A DNA stretch of 64,000 nucleotides, taken from NCBI GenBank assembly GCA_021776245.1, contig JAJFGF010000010.1, forward strand, positions 1-64,000. Reading direction: 5' to 3'. Every line of letters starts with the position of its first letter. Within the stretch, counting starts at the first letter, position 1. The stretch comes from Hyphococcus sp. Its GTDB lineage: Bacteria; Pseudomonadota; Alphaproteobacteria; Caulobacterales; Parvularculaceae. Made by a program: the position numbers and the translations under genes. Under the pieces are notes generated by a model. It worked only from the letters and a program-made list of their open reading frames with translations. It did no database searches and was not told where the DNA came from. Below, one piece after another: positions 1 to 7,640 of the stretch.

Positions 1-1
1 T

Positions 2-115
2 TACGAGGCTATCGTAAGCCGCTCCGGCGCCAAAAAGGTCGCCATCATTGCTGTCGCCCGAAAGCTTCTGACCCACCTAAATGCTATGATAAGAGACCAA
101 AAACTTTGGGCCTGA
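2..115 (+). pseudogene. IS110-family transposase, C-terminal end (cut by window edge)
   Basis: An open frame enters from the left edge and ends at TGA 113-115, giving 37 residues that finish with RKLLTHLNAMIRDQKLW. This matches the conserved C-terminus of IS110/IS1111 DEDD transposases, which typically ends in a similar LLxxLNAMxRD pattern. The N-terminal part lies outside the window, so intactness cannot be judged. It suggests that the left flank of the accessory region was a site of IS activity. The family call rests only on the C-terminal motif. Confidence 0.6.
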
Positions 116-124
116 AACACAGTT

Positions 125-141
125 GCCGGCTTTCGCCGGGA
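125..141. repeat. Short hairpin repeat (CCGGC-TTTC-GCCGG type)
   Basis: A small hairpin with a TTTC loop lies between the transposase remnant and the flavoprotein gene. The same unit recurs as both arms of the larger palindrome at 11179-11320. It belongs to the short extragenic palindromes common in proteobacteria. Confidence 0.5.
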
Positions 142-337
142 TGAGCGGGGAGAGGAAGGCGCAGAGTCTGGAGATCACCTAAAACAAAATATCTCCTCAT
201 CCTTCGCGACGTCTTGCTCCATCGAATGTTCCAAACGTCTTAGAGCATGTTCAGAAGTTGAAAACGACAGTACTGCCGATTGACCTTTCCCTGTCAGCGC
301 ATCAGAGATACGCAGATCAACTCGGGAAAACGCAAGC

Positions 338-1564
338 GTGGCGAAACAAACCGAAAATTTCGACGTTATTGTCATCGGCGCAGGGGCGGCGGGTCTTTTT
401 TGCGCCGCAGAGGCGGGAAAGCGCGGGCGCCGGGTTCTGGCGATCGATCATGCGGAAAAAATTGGCGAGAAAATCCGCATCTCCGGCGGCGGGCGCTGTA
501 ACTTTACAAACATCCATACAAAGCCCGAAAACTTCCTATCCCAAAACCCGAAATTCTGCATCTCGGCATTGCGCGGGTTTTCCCCGCAGGAGTTTCTCAG
601 CCGGGTCAAGACGGCAAAAATCGCCTGGCACGAAAAAAAACTCGGCCAGCTTTTTTGTGACGACAGCGCCCAACAGATCACCGACTTGCTGGTCGCTGGC
701 TGCCGCGAGGCGGGCGTAAAATTGCGCACCGGCGTTACCGTCGAGCGGGTCGCGAAAGGTGAAAGCCTCTTCCACATCGAAACCGCGGGCGGCGCCTTTA
801 CCGCGCCGCGCCTTGTCATCGCCACGGGGGGCAAATCGATCCCAAAGCTTGGCGCCACGGGGTTTGGCTACCGCATCGCGCAACAGTTCGGCCTTAACAT
901 CATCGAACCGCGCCCGGCGCTCGTGCCGCTCACCTTCGAAGGCGACATCAAAGAGATGGCCAAAACCCTCGCGGGCGTTTCCGTTGACGCGAGTGTTACG
1001 GTGGGCGCCGGCGCGCCATTGGCAAAAACCAAAAAACAAAAACCGCCTTCCTTCCGCGACGGGCTTTTATTCACTCATCGCGGGCTTTCCGGCCCGTCGA
1101 TCCTCCAGATCTCCAGCTATTGGCGCGAGGGCGCAAATATCGCCGTCGATTTTTCGCCCGCCGCCGACATCTCTGCCGCATTAAAGGCCCGGCGCGCCGC
1201 CGGCGGCAAAACCGCGTTTCAGACCGCGCTCACCGAATTGCTGCCTAAGCGCCTCGCGCAACATTTGAGCGAGCGCGAGGGCTGGCGCGGCAATCTCGCC
1301 GACTGGTCCGATGAAAAACTAAAAGCCGCAGCCGCCGCGATCCATCATTGGGAAGTCGCGCCCGCAGGCTCCGAAGGCTACCGCACCGCCGAGGTCACCC
1401 TCGGTGGCGTCGATACCGCCGCGCTCAACTCCAAAACACTGGAAGCAAAATCCGTCGCCGGACTTTATTTCATCGGCGAGGTCGTCGATGTCACCGGCTG
1501 GCTCGGCGGCTATAATTTCCAATGGGCCTGGGCCTCGGCCTATGCCGCAGCGCAGGGGGTTTAA
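338..1564 (+). CDS. HI0933/YhiN-family FAD-dependent oxidoreductase
   Basis: This 408-residue flavoprotein has a Rossmann FAD motif (VIVIGAGAAG, residues 10-19), the family signature ISGGGRCNFTN around 48-58, and a C-terminal GEVVDVTGWLGGYNFQWA block that closes the FAD site. It is full length for the YhiN/HI0933 group, whose members are widespread but whose substrate is not established. Translation starts at a GTG preceded by GGGA. It is cytoplasmic with no signal peptide. Its nucleotide composition resembles the core genes more than the restriction-modification genes that follow on the opposite strand, so it is probably the left chromosomal neighbour of the accessory cargo. Confidence 0.9.
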   Translation: MAKQTENFDVIVIGAGAAGLFCAAEAGKRGRRVLAIDHAEKIGEKIRISGGGRCNFTNIHTKPENFLSQNPKFCISALRGFSPQEFLSRVKTAKIAWHEKKLGQLFCDDSAQQITDLLVAGCREAGVKLRTGVTVERVAKGESLFHIETAGGAFTAPRLVIATGGKSIPKLGATGFGYRIAQQFGLNIIEPRPALVPLTFEGDIKEMAKTLAGVSVDASVTVGAGAPLAKTKKQKPPSFRDGLLFTHRGLSGPSILQISSYWREGANIAVDFSPAADISAALKARRAAGGKTAFQTALTELLPKRLAQHLSEREGWRGNLADWSDEKLKAAAAAIHHWEVAPAGSEGYRTAEVTLGGVDTAALNSKTLEAKSVAGLYFIGEVVDVTGWLGGYNFQWAWASAYAAAQGV

Positions 1565-1650
1565 TGGGGTGTTGACAAAGATGTCCTACGCGTCAGCCTT
1601 GCGCACTACACGTCCCTAGAAAAGGCCCCGCTGCTGTTTGACCCGTACCA

Positions 1651-3027
1651 TTATGACCAATTTGGCATTCTGGATTCTCGCAATTCATTTTCAAAAAATG
1701 ACTTGAAGTCAATGACATTTTCGTGCCGGCTGTATTCCGTAATCTTCGGTTTGCTGGGACCTGCTTTTTTAAATGATTCCGGTACCACAAGCATTATCCC
1801 AAGAGACGCCATATCCTCTATAGCATTTGCTGCAATGTTTTCATCGACTGTTGCAAGGAAAAGATCGCGTTCACCCATCTCTCGCTGAACCTGCTTCCAA
1901 CGTTCACGCAGTGTCGTTTTTGCGCTGAGAATAAGCCCCTTTGCTTTGCCGTCATTGCATTCCGTGAGCCAGGTGAGCGAAGGAAGAACGAAATCTGGTC
2001 GTTTTCGCGCTTCAATTATCACCTGTTTTTCGAACGGTATTTTTCCATCAGCAAGCATGGATTCGATGTGATGTTCAAACGAAAGGCCGGCCCGAGATTT
2101 TCGTTGCTGGCTTGCAGATAACATCATGCGATCAATTTCTGGTAGATTCTCGACCAGCGATGCAATAATCGATTTGCTCTCCATTTTATTTGGCCTGTCG
2201 CTCAAAACAAGACGGACGATTGCAATTGCCTTTTGCCGGGCCTGATATGAACGGAACATACTCCATTCAATCGAACGGCTGATTTCGCGCACGTTGTCGC
2301 CTGGTGCTGTGAGCTCAAACGGGTTGAGATTTGTTCGCCCGTGAGTTTTGCAAAACTCACCTCTCGCCATTTTCGCCAATTCGATTGGCGCAGGCATCGC
2401 CCCCTGCTTTTTGGCAAAATCCGCAATATTTCCTTTCAGCCATGCATCCAGCAGTTGGTCTGCAAAGGTCAGTACCCTGTCATGGTTGCGAGTTTTATGA
2501 TCTACAGGGTTTCGGATATCGCATAAGAAATCCGCTTCGAGATCAAGGGCTTCGACCAAAATATCAGCTTCGTCGGAGGCTGAATCGATCGTAAGGCAAA
2601 CATACCCGCCCTCAGGCCTGTTACTTTTCGGAGACATAACGAGAAACGAAGCCGGTGATAAATGCGCGAATGCCTCTTTCGGTAGCGCGGTCATATGGGT
2701 TTCGGGGCCCTTGCTCGTATAGTGCACAAGGCGCGTTGTTTTCTCTTCGCCGTATTGGGGCCAGTAGGTTGGAAAAAAAATTTCGCGAATCTCTGGAGCA
2801 CCAGTTTTTCGGCCCTGATTGTTTTTTAGTGGAGGAAAGAAACCGCTGTCTCGTTGCGTGGGCGGCATGTAAACGCCTGCTTGGTGTTTGTTCGTAAATT
2901 GTGCCCAGTCACGATCATTGTTTGAAAGCTTTTTTACGAGCGTTGATCGTCCGCAATTTAGCAATTCAACGAGCTGGCGCGCGGCACATTCGTCTTCGGT
3001 GCCTGCTATGTCGAAAGGCTTTCCCAC
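1651..3027 (-). CDS. EcoRII-like type II restriction endonuclease
   Basis: This protein is predicted to cleave DNA at a CCWGG-type site, given its partner Dcm and Vsr proteins. The C-terminal third carries the EcoRII/NgoMIV-type PD-(E/D)XK signature: RPDF near 343-346, then SAKTTLRERW near 368-377 with the catalytic Lys, followed by a conserved Glu. The N-terminal part would be the effector DNA-binding domain of a type IIE enzyme. An upstream ATG at 3087 would add 20 residues inside vsr. I prefer the GTG at 3027 because GGGAG sits nine bases ahead and the vsr TAG overlaps this GTG, indicating coupling. At 458 residues it is somewhat longer than EcoRII (about 404). The segment is poorer in GC than the core genes, consistent with transfer. 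Confidence 0.88.
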   Translation of the reverse strand: MGKPFDIAGTEDECAARQLVELLNCGRSTLVKKLSNNDRDWAQFTNKHQAGVYMPPTQRDSGFFPPLKNNQGRKTGAPEIREIFFPTYWPQYGEEKTTRLVHYTSKGPETHMTALPKEAFAHLSPASFLVMSPKSNRPEGGYVCLTIDSASDEADILVEALDLEADFLCDIRNPVDHKTRNHDRVLTFADQLLDAWLKGNIADFAKKQGAMPAPIELAKMARGEFCKTHGRTNLNPFELTAPGDNVREISRSIEWSMFRSYQARQKAIAIVRLVLSDRPNKMESKSIIASLVENLPEIDRMMLSASQQRKSRAGLSFEHHIESMLADGKIPFEKQVIIEARKRPDFVLPSLTWLTECNDGKAKGLILSAKTTLRERWKQVQREMGERDLFLATVDENIAANAIEDMASLGIMLVVPESFKKAGPSKPKITEYSRHENVIDFKSFFENELRESRMPNWS

Positions 3028-3497
3028 TAGGAGATTCTCCCGGGCTCGCCGGCAATTTCTCCAGACATTTTTTCGCCAGTGAGCCACTCGGACACATTAT
3101 TTGTGAGCGTACAAAGATTCATTTTCTCTTTTCCTTTTAATGCACACTCCCAAACTGTTAGGGTACGCCACCCTAAATCCTGAAGAGTCGACTGGTTCTT
3201 GCAATCACGTTCAACGTTTCCAGTTAGTTTTTGGTGCCAGAATTCCGCTCGCGTTTTTGGCCACTTGAAAAGATGACAATTATGTTGGTGCCAAAAACAT
3301 CCGTGCACAAATATCACCGCGTGGAATTTTGGCAATACCAGATCAGGTTTTCCAGGCAGCCGTTTGTCGTTCAGTCGATACCGAAATCCGCGCGCAAACA
3401 GCCCTTTTCTGAGCGCTAATTCCGGTTGCGTATCTTTTGACCGGATGCCTGACATCATTCTGCTTCGGACATCAGGTGCTACTACGTCTGTCATCAA
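3027..3497 (-). CDS. vsr: Very short patch repair endonuclease Vsr
   Basis: This 156-residue protein nicks DNA next to T:G mismatches created when 5-methylcytosine deaminates in Dcm sites, and so starts very short patch repair. Visible hallmarks are the N-terminal RSRMMSGIRSKDTQPE block, GKPDLVLP with the metal-binding Asp near residue 52, and the FVHGCFWHQHNC segment that contains catalytic and zinc-binding residues. Its ATG overlaps the dcm stop codon (ATGA) and its stop overlaps the restriction gene start, so all three genes are translationally coupled in the order dcm-vsr-R. Confidence 0.95.
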   Translation of the reverse strand: MMTDVVAPDVRSRMMSGIRSKDTQPELALRKGLFARGFRYRLNDKRLPGKPDLVLPKFHAVIFVHGCFWHQHNCHLFKWPKTRAEFWHQKLTGNVERDCKNQSTLQDLGWRTLTVWECALKGKEKMNLCTLTNNVSEWLTGEKMSGEIAGEPGRIS

Positions 3498-4729
3498 CCA
3501 GCTTTTCGAAGGTCGAGTTTTTCGCGATTGGATATCAACGCATTGAAGAGCGTGGGCTTAATGTATTCTGCGATGGCTTCCACCACAGGCACGACTACAG
3601 CATTTCCAAATTGCTTGTAGGCCTGAGTATCGGAAACCGGAATCTTCCAGCTACGTGCGCCGAATTCAAAGCCCATCAGGCGAGCGCATTCTGTTGGCGT
3701 AAGACGGCGGGGGCGCCGATGCTTTTGTGCAATAAGAATTTCAGAGCCATCCTTGAAATACCGCGCCGAAAGCGTGCGTGCTACATCATCAGGGCCGCAA
3801 AGCCCGTAGCCAAATCCGTTTCCTTGCGCCTCGTGTTTTGCTCGATAGGCCTGCAAATACTCCCACAGACGCGGTGTAAGTGTGTATTTAGTATCGATTT
3901 CGTTGTGTCCCTGCAGGATGTCGCCAAGAACCGGCCAATCCTTCTCTGGCGGAATCATCCTGTTAAAATCGTCAAAATCAAAACCGGCATCTTCTCTAAA
4001 CCCGACGATAAAGATTCGTTCTCGCTTTTGCGGCACCCAGGGTTTTGATGAAACGACGCGCCAGTCGATAGTATATCCGAGCTCGTTCTCAAGCGTTTGG
4101 CGAATAACTTCGAAGGTCTTTCCCTTGTCATGACGCGCAAGGTTCTTGACATTTTCGAGAACAAAAGCTGTCGGCCGATGATGCGCGATTATCTGTTTGA
4201 TATCGAAAAACAGAGTTCCCTGTGTCTTGTCCTCGAAACCGTGAGGGCGACCAAGTGCATTCTTTTTTGATACGCCGGCGATTGAAAATGGCTGACAGGG
4301 GAAACCGGCGAGCAATACATCATGGACCGGAATCATCGACGGGTCCTTGCCATACGGACGAATATCACCAGCAAAGACGTGTCCATCTTCAGCGGGGAAA
4401 TTTGCCTCATATGTCTGCCGCGAATACTTGTCCCACTCGCTGGTAAAGACGCATCGACCGCCGATCTTTTCAAAGCCTAGGCGCAATCCGCCGATGCCGG
4501 CAAAGAGATCTATAAATGAAAACTTGGAGTGCCCACGCAATGGAAGCGTCGGTCGCATCTCCGCCTCAATATGAAGAATTCGCAATGTCGAAGCGGGCGG
4601 CTTGCACTCGCCAGACTCGTAACGGCGGACCTGGCGAGTGGTAACGTCCAGATATTCCGCGGTTTCCTGCAGTGTCATGCCGGTCCGTCGGCGCAGGTCC
4701 TGAAAGTCGGACATCTCACATGTTCGCAT
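3494..4729 (-). CDS. dcm: DNA (cytosine-5) methyltransferase with N-terminal HTH (Dcm/M.EcoRII type)
   Basis: This 411-residue C5-cytosine methyltransferase protects the host site against the linked nuclease. Motif I (FIDLFAGIGG) lies near 72-81, the catalytic PCQ of motif IV (GFPCQPFS) near 142-149, ENV of motif VI near 192-194, QKRERIF of motif VIII near 234-240, and FGNAVVVPVV of motif X near the C-terminus. Residues 8-50 form a helix-turn-helix (TLQETAEYLDVTTRQVRRYESG) like those that let M.EcoRII and M.SsoII repress their own genes. The target is inferred to be CCWGG from Vsr and EcoRII linkage. A second possible start (MSDF) lies at 4714. Confidence 0.93.
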   Translation of the reverse strand: MRTCEMSDFQDLRRRTGMTLQETAEYLDVTTRQVRRYESGECKPPASTLRILHIEAEMRPTLPLRGHSKFSFIDLFAGIGGLRLGFEKIGGRCVFTSEWDKYSRQTYEANFPAEDGHVFAGDIRPYGKDPSMIPVHDVLLAGFPCQPFSIAGVSKKNALGRPHGFEDKTQGTLFFDIKQIIAHHRPTAFVLENVKNLARHDKGKTFEVIRQTLENELGYTIDWRVVSSKPWVPQKRERIFIVGFREDAGFDFDDFNRMIPPEKDWPVLGDILQGHNEIDTKYTLTPRLWEYLQAYRAKHEAQGNGFGYGLCGPDDVARTLSARYFKDGSEILIAQKHRRPRRLTPTECARLMGFEFGARSWKIPVSDTQAYKQFGNAVVVPVVEAIAEYIKPTLFNALISNREKLDLRKAG

Positions 4730-4735
4730 TTTGTT

Positions 4736-4770
4736 CTTTTACACCGAGGGTAGCTTTTTGACAACATGTC
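4736..4770 (-). promoter_or_regulatory. Putative dcm promoter with overlapping palindrome
   Basis: Read on the minus strand, TTGTCA (4759-4764) and TAAAAG (4736-4741) are separated by 17 bases. The predicted start point falls at or next to the dcm ATG (4729), so the message would be leaderless or nearly so. The palindrome GACA-ACA-TGTC (4760-4770) covers the -35 box, and its ACATGT core recurs at 4718-4723 just inside dcm. These are plausible autoregulatory sites for the N-terminal HTH of the methyltransferase, but no direct evidence exists here. Confidence 0.4.
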
Positions 4771-4834
4771 CTGATTTGTCCCGCCGTCGAATTCAACTTT
4801 TCCCCAGTCAAAGGCCCGTGTTGGTCAAAGCCAC

Positions 4835-5064
4835 TCACTCCGCCCTTTCATAATGCCGTCGCTCCGGGCGTGCCTTGATCGCCAGCTCCAGGGCTTTTTC
4901 GTTCGCCTTTTCCGCCGCGCAGTAAAGCTGATATTCGCCGGACGCGAGTTGGGCCGGCCAGCCCATCCTTTTGTTACCCACTTTACGCACGCCATAATGG
5001 CCGGCGGCCTGGCGCGTGAAGAACGGGTTGTTCTGTTCGGGCAGGGTGATGTCGCCAACCGCAA
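4835..5064 (-). pseudogene. Truncated 3'-end copy 1 of the 8758-11115 gene
   Basis: Read on the minus strand, this segment encodes the last ~57 codons of the monooxygenase/old-yellow-enzyme fusion gene and ends in the same HYERAE-stop. Relative to the intact gene it lacks exactly 20 codons (the stretch from INTIICDER to ARPHL), so LPEQ joins NNPFFT in frame. Homology stops near 5065, upstream of which there is no more of the gene. Several substitutions are silent or conservative, suggesting a divergent allele rather than a recent duplicate. It has no start codon of its own. Confidence 0.85.
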
Positions 5065-5168
5065 CTATAGAGAAGGGGGCGTTGGGTTGTATTTTTGGTT
5101 TTAGTTTCGTGCTAGTCTCCCGTTGGCAGCTGGATTATTATGTAACTAAAATCAGGGAGCATTCGACA

Positions 5169-5792
5169 ATGGCATTTCAATGTTTAGCCATGGCGCTGCT
5201 TTTCGCGATGTTGGCGGGGTCAGCCGCTGCCGCAGACAGGCTCAGCCGCTCCAGTGATCTCACAGTCAAAGCTTTTCGGGATGTGTGTCTGGAGAGTTTC
5301 GAAACGCCATTGTTTCTATATTCTCATACTCGGGAGTTTGAGGATCGCAAGCTTCGGCGTCAACTCATCAAGCACCCCGATTTTGTCCAATCGGTGAGTA
5401 TGGGCTTCATGTCGTTTTGGACAACAAATGCGCGTGATGTGATACTGGCAGAGCTGGCGGGGCGCAAAGGACAGACGATGAATGGAACTTGCCACATGAA
5501 GGCAAAGGTCAAAGATGCGGATGCATTGCACACCACGATGCTGGCTGAGGCGCTAGGCCATCCGGCAGCGTACAATTCTTTTTATTCCGGGCCCAACATT
5601 TCAGGGGAGGCTAAGCGCGACGTGCTTTGCGTGGAGCACGAAGGCAACGCACAGATGCTGCTGTTGACAGTTGCAAATGAGGGAATCCCGGACCTTAAGT
5701 GGTCCATGCTTTTCGATGCGTTCGAATTGCCCGGAACTTGCGCCGACGCGGTAAAGGATTCTGTTGTAGCCATTCCCAGCCAACCACAATAG
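5169..5792 (+). CDS. Secreted protein of unknown function, four cysteines
   Basis: I do not recognise a family. The 207-residue product begins with a clear Sec signal peptide: a hydrophobic core in residues 5-16 and a likely AAA-AD cleavage near residue 21. The mature part contains four cysteines (40, 108, 154, 191), which could form two disulfides, consistent with a periplasmic location. I chose the ATG at 5169, preceded by GGGAG nine bases upstream; an upstream in-frame start at 5016 would read into the adjacent pseudogene fragment. It is a lone plus-strand gene between 3'-end copies 1 and 2, and so the only cargo of its unit. Confidence 0.65.
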   Translation: MAFQCLAMALLFAMLAGSAAAADRLSRSSDLTVKAFRDVCLESFETPLFLYSHTREFEDRKLRRQLIKHPDFVQSVSMGFMSFWTTNARDVILAELAGRKGQTMNGTCHMKAKVKDADALHTTMLAEALGHPAAYNSFYSGPNISGEAKRDVLCVEHEGNAQMLLLTVANEGIPDLKWSMLFDAFELPGTCADAVKDSVVAIPSQPQ

Positions 5793-5866
5793 TTTAGCAG
5801 GGCAATTCATTTTGCGATCAAGGTAGAAGGAAAGCCCTATAGCGGTTGTGGGCGCTTTGTCCCCCT

Positions 5867-6010
5867 TCACTCAGCCCGCTCATAATGCCGTCGCTCCAGC
5901 CGGGCCTTGATCGCCAGTTCCAGGGCTTTTTCGTTCGCCTTTTCCGCCTCGCGATAAAGCTGATATTCGCCGGAGGTGAGTTGGCCGGGCCAGCCCATCG
6001 CCTTGTTGCC
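5867..6010 (-). pseudogene. Truncated 3'-end copy 2 of the 8758-11115 gene
   Basis: On the minus strand this encodes about 47 codons of the fusion gene's C-terminus through HYERAE-stop, in frame and with only a handful of mismatches to the intact gene by eye. It is the closest of the three copies. Homology ends abruptly at 6010. Four bases further lies the stop codon (6015-6017) of the unrelated HTH gene, so the join sits almost exactly at the cargo gene's 3' end. Confidence 0.88.
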
Positions 6011-6014
6011 GATT

Positions 6015-7040
6015 TCACACAAAGCCCTGCTCTCCCGGAAAGGCGCCGAGTTTTGGTGTTTTCAATCTCGTCATCATCGTGCTCAATATCTGCAACGTGA
6101 ACTCGTTTGTTCGTTCGGAGACGGATTCTGCTTCCAAAATAAGTTCGTTCATCGTTTTTATATCACGTTTATTCGAACTTAAACGCGTCATGAATACAGG
6201 TGTTTCGCGCCAGAACACAAATATGGGGGCTTCAGATTCATTACGTACTGCAATTACACTGTCAGAAAACACCTTTTCGGGATGCCACCGCGGATTTCCC
6301 TGAATCAATCGCCGCTCATTGTCAGGGGTAATTAGCCACATGTTTGCATTATAGTCTTTTGAATTGCGTAAAATATTCGACAATCTTGAAATCGTCGCCT
6401 GACGAGATTCACGCGAACAGTACATGTATTCTACGGCTTCTGGATCAGCAATTTTGCACAGATCCGACTGCATCATTATTCCATTATATGCCAAAGATGC
6501 TCTTTGCGTTCCTTCCTGAAATCGCTTCTGAGCTTTCCCGCCATATTCATTGTACGCTTTTTGCACCTCAACGGATTCATCGTCAGTTAGTGCGAGTACC
6601 CTTGTATTGAACAGCGATTTATGATGCTCCCGCATGAAGACTTCATCTTCCATGGAACACGGCAAGACTCGCGCCCATGATTTGAATTCGCGGGCGCGAT
6701 CTGCAAAACTCTGAAGAAATTGTGGTAAAAGCTCAAGTTGCTTCAGATTAATAAGAGTATTCACATACATTCCTTCGCCTACGCTTTCTGGAGAAGGGAA
6801 ATATCCAATGATGGCATCAACGCTGCACTCTAACTTCTCAGTGAGGTTTTTAATCGCAGTGAACGTCGCCGGCCTATCTCGAACGTTTAGAAACATTTGG
6901 CGAAATGATTGTGGATGTTTTTCCCCAGCCATATTCGCCATTGCAGCCTGTTTCGTGATACCGATTTTCGCCATCTCCGCTCGAAGACGGGGAAGGTCAA
7001 TATACGGCTTTGGCTTCGTGTCTTGCGCAGTTTTATTCAT
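6015..7040 (-). CDS. Protein with N-terminal XRE-like helix-turn-helix, unknown C-terminal domain
   Basis: The first ~80 of 341 residues look like an XRE/Cro-type DNA-binding domain (ITKQAAMANMAGEKHPQSFR, then AIKNLTEKLECSVDAIIGYF). The remaining ~260 residues are soluble, mixed alpha/beta, and I cannot assign them to a family; a ligand- or signal-sensing domain is one possibility. The gene is clearly more AT-rich than its surroundings, suggesting transfer. It runs divergently from a 54-residue gene, and a direct repeat lies in its own leader (7049-7066). Its stop is four bases from copy 2 of the gene fragment. It may be a regulator of the divergent small gene or a solitary defence or prophage-derived regulator; neither is shown. 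Confidence 0.6.
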   Translation of the reverse strand: MNKTAQDTKPKPYIDLPRLRAEMAKIGITKQAAMANMAGEKHPQSFRQMFLNVRDRPATFTAIKNLTEKLECSVDAIIGYFPSPESVGEGMYVNTLINLKQLELLPQFLQSFADRAREFKSWARVLPCSMEDEVFMREHHKSLFNTRVLALTDDESVEVQKAYNEYGGKAQKRFQEGTQRASLAYNGIMMQSDLCKIADPEAVEYMYCSRESRQATISRLSNILRNSKDYNANMWLITPDNERRLIQGNPRWHPEKVFSDSVIAVRNESEAPIFVFWRETPVFMTRLSSNKRDIKTMNELILEAESVSERTNEFTLQILSTMMTRLKTPKLGAFPGEQGFV

Positions 7041-7048
7041 ATATCACC

Positions 7049-7066
7049 AACTTAGAGGAACTTAGA
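7049..7066. promoter_or_regulatory. Direct repeat AACTTAGA x2 in the leader of the HTH gene
   Basis: AACTTAGA occurs at 7049-7056 and again at 7059-7066, ten bases apart (about one helical turn), directly upstream of the HTH gene's ATG (7038-7040). This position suits an autoregulatory operator of the XRE-like protein. Function is inferred from position only. Confidence 0.35.
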
Positions 7067-7216
7067 TCTTAATCACTGTCCGGAAAAGAAGCAAAAACGA
7101 AGCATTAGACAAATTATATGCGCCTCTTTGCTCGTTTCTATTCGAATACTCAATCCGTAAGTTGGAGTTGGGCCAACCTCTGGCTCGAAACTGCAACGAA
7201 GAAAAGGAGACTACAA

Positions 7217-7381
7217 ATGGATAGAAAATTACCGCCCCATGATCAGGGTGAACAGGACCGGGCGAATGGAGAATCATACAATCCGCCGGGACCGGGCTTC
7301 ATTTTTCAGGACGAAGAAGAAGCCAAAGATGTGGAAAGTTACAAGCAGGGATGGCGGAACCACAGAGAACAGACAAAATAG
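7217..7381 (+). CDS. Small acidic hydrophilic protein, unknown function
   Basis: This 54-residue frame begins MDRKLPPHDQGEQ and contains an acidic stretch (QDEEEAKDVE). A strong AGGAG Shine-Dalgarno sits seven bases before the ATG, and a perfect intrinsic terminator follows 23 bases after the stop, which together make a genuine gene likely despite its size. There are no membrane segments or known motifs. It is transcribed away from the HTH gene (start-to-start gap about 180 bp), so the two form a divergent pair resembling regulator-target or toxin-antitoxin layouts. No such function is demonstrated. Confidence 0.55.
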   Translation: MDRKLPPHDQGEQDRANGESYNPPGPGFIFQDEEEAKDVESYKQGWRNHREQTK

Positions 7382-7403
7382 CTGATCTCGATAGAAAAAT
7401 GAG

Positions 7404-7430
7404 GGCCCCGCAATAGCGGGGCCTTTTTTT
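7404..7430 (+). terminator. Rho-independent terminator after the small gene
   Basis: GGCCCCGC-AATA-GCGGGGCC forms a perfect eight-pair stem with a four-base loop, followed by seven T residues. It terminates transcription of the 54-residue gene. Confidence 0.92.
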
Positions 7431-7516
7431 AGCCCTCTTATTGTTCCGAGCTTAAGCGCCCCAGCCTCGCGCAGCTAAGTGCTGCATCGGCCCGTAATTG
7501 GCTTTCCCCCAACCCC

Positions 7517-7640
7517 TCACTCCGCGCGCTCATAATGCCGTCTCTCCGACCGCGCCTCTCTCGCCAGCTCCATAGCTTTTTCGTTCGCCTTTTCCGCCTC
7601 GCGATACAACTGATATTCACCGGAGGCGGGGTTGGGCCGG
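7517..7640 (-). pseudogene. Truncated 3'-end copy 3 of the 8758-11115 gene
   Basis: On the minus strand this covers about 40 codons (ASGEYQLYREAEKANEKAMELA onward, ending HYERAE-stop) of the fusion gene's C-terminus. It is more diverged in nucleotide sequence than copy 2, yet the protein reading remains well conserved. Homology ends at 7640. The very next triplet, 7641-7643, is the TAA of the nucleotidyltransferase-HEPN gene, so the fragment abuts the cargo gene's stop codon directly. Confidence 0.85.

Noticed and set aside
258-719. 153-codon plus-strand frame overlapping the HI0933-type gene
   Set aside because: Arg/Ser-rich shadow of the flavoprotein gene in another frame, with no independent signal.
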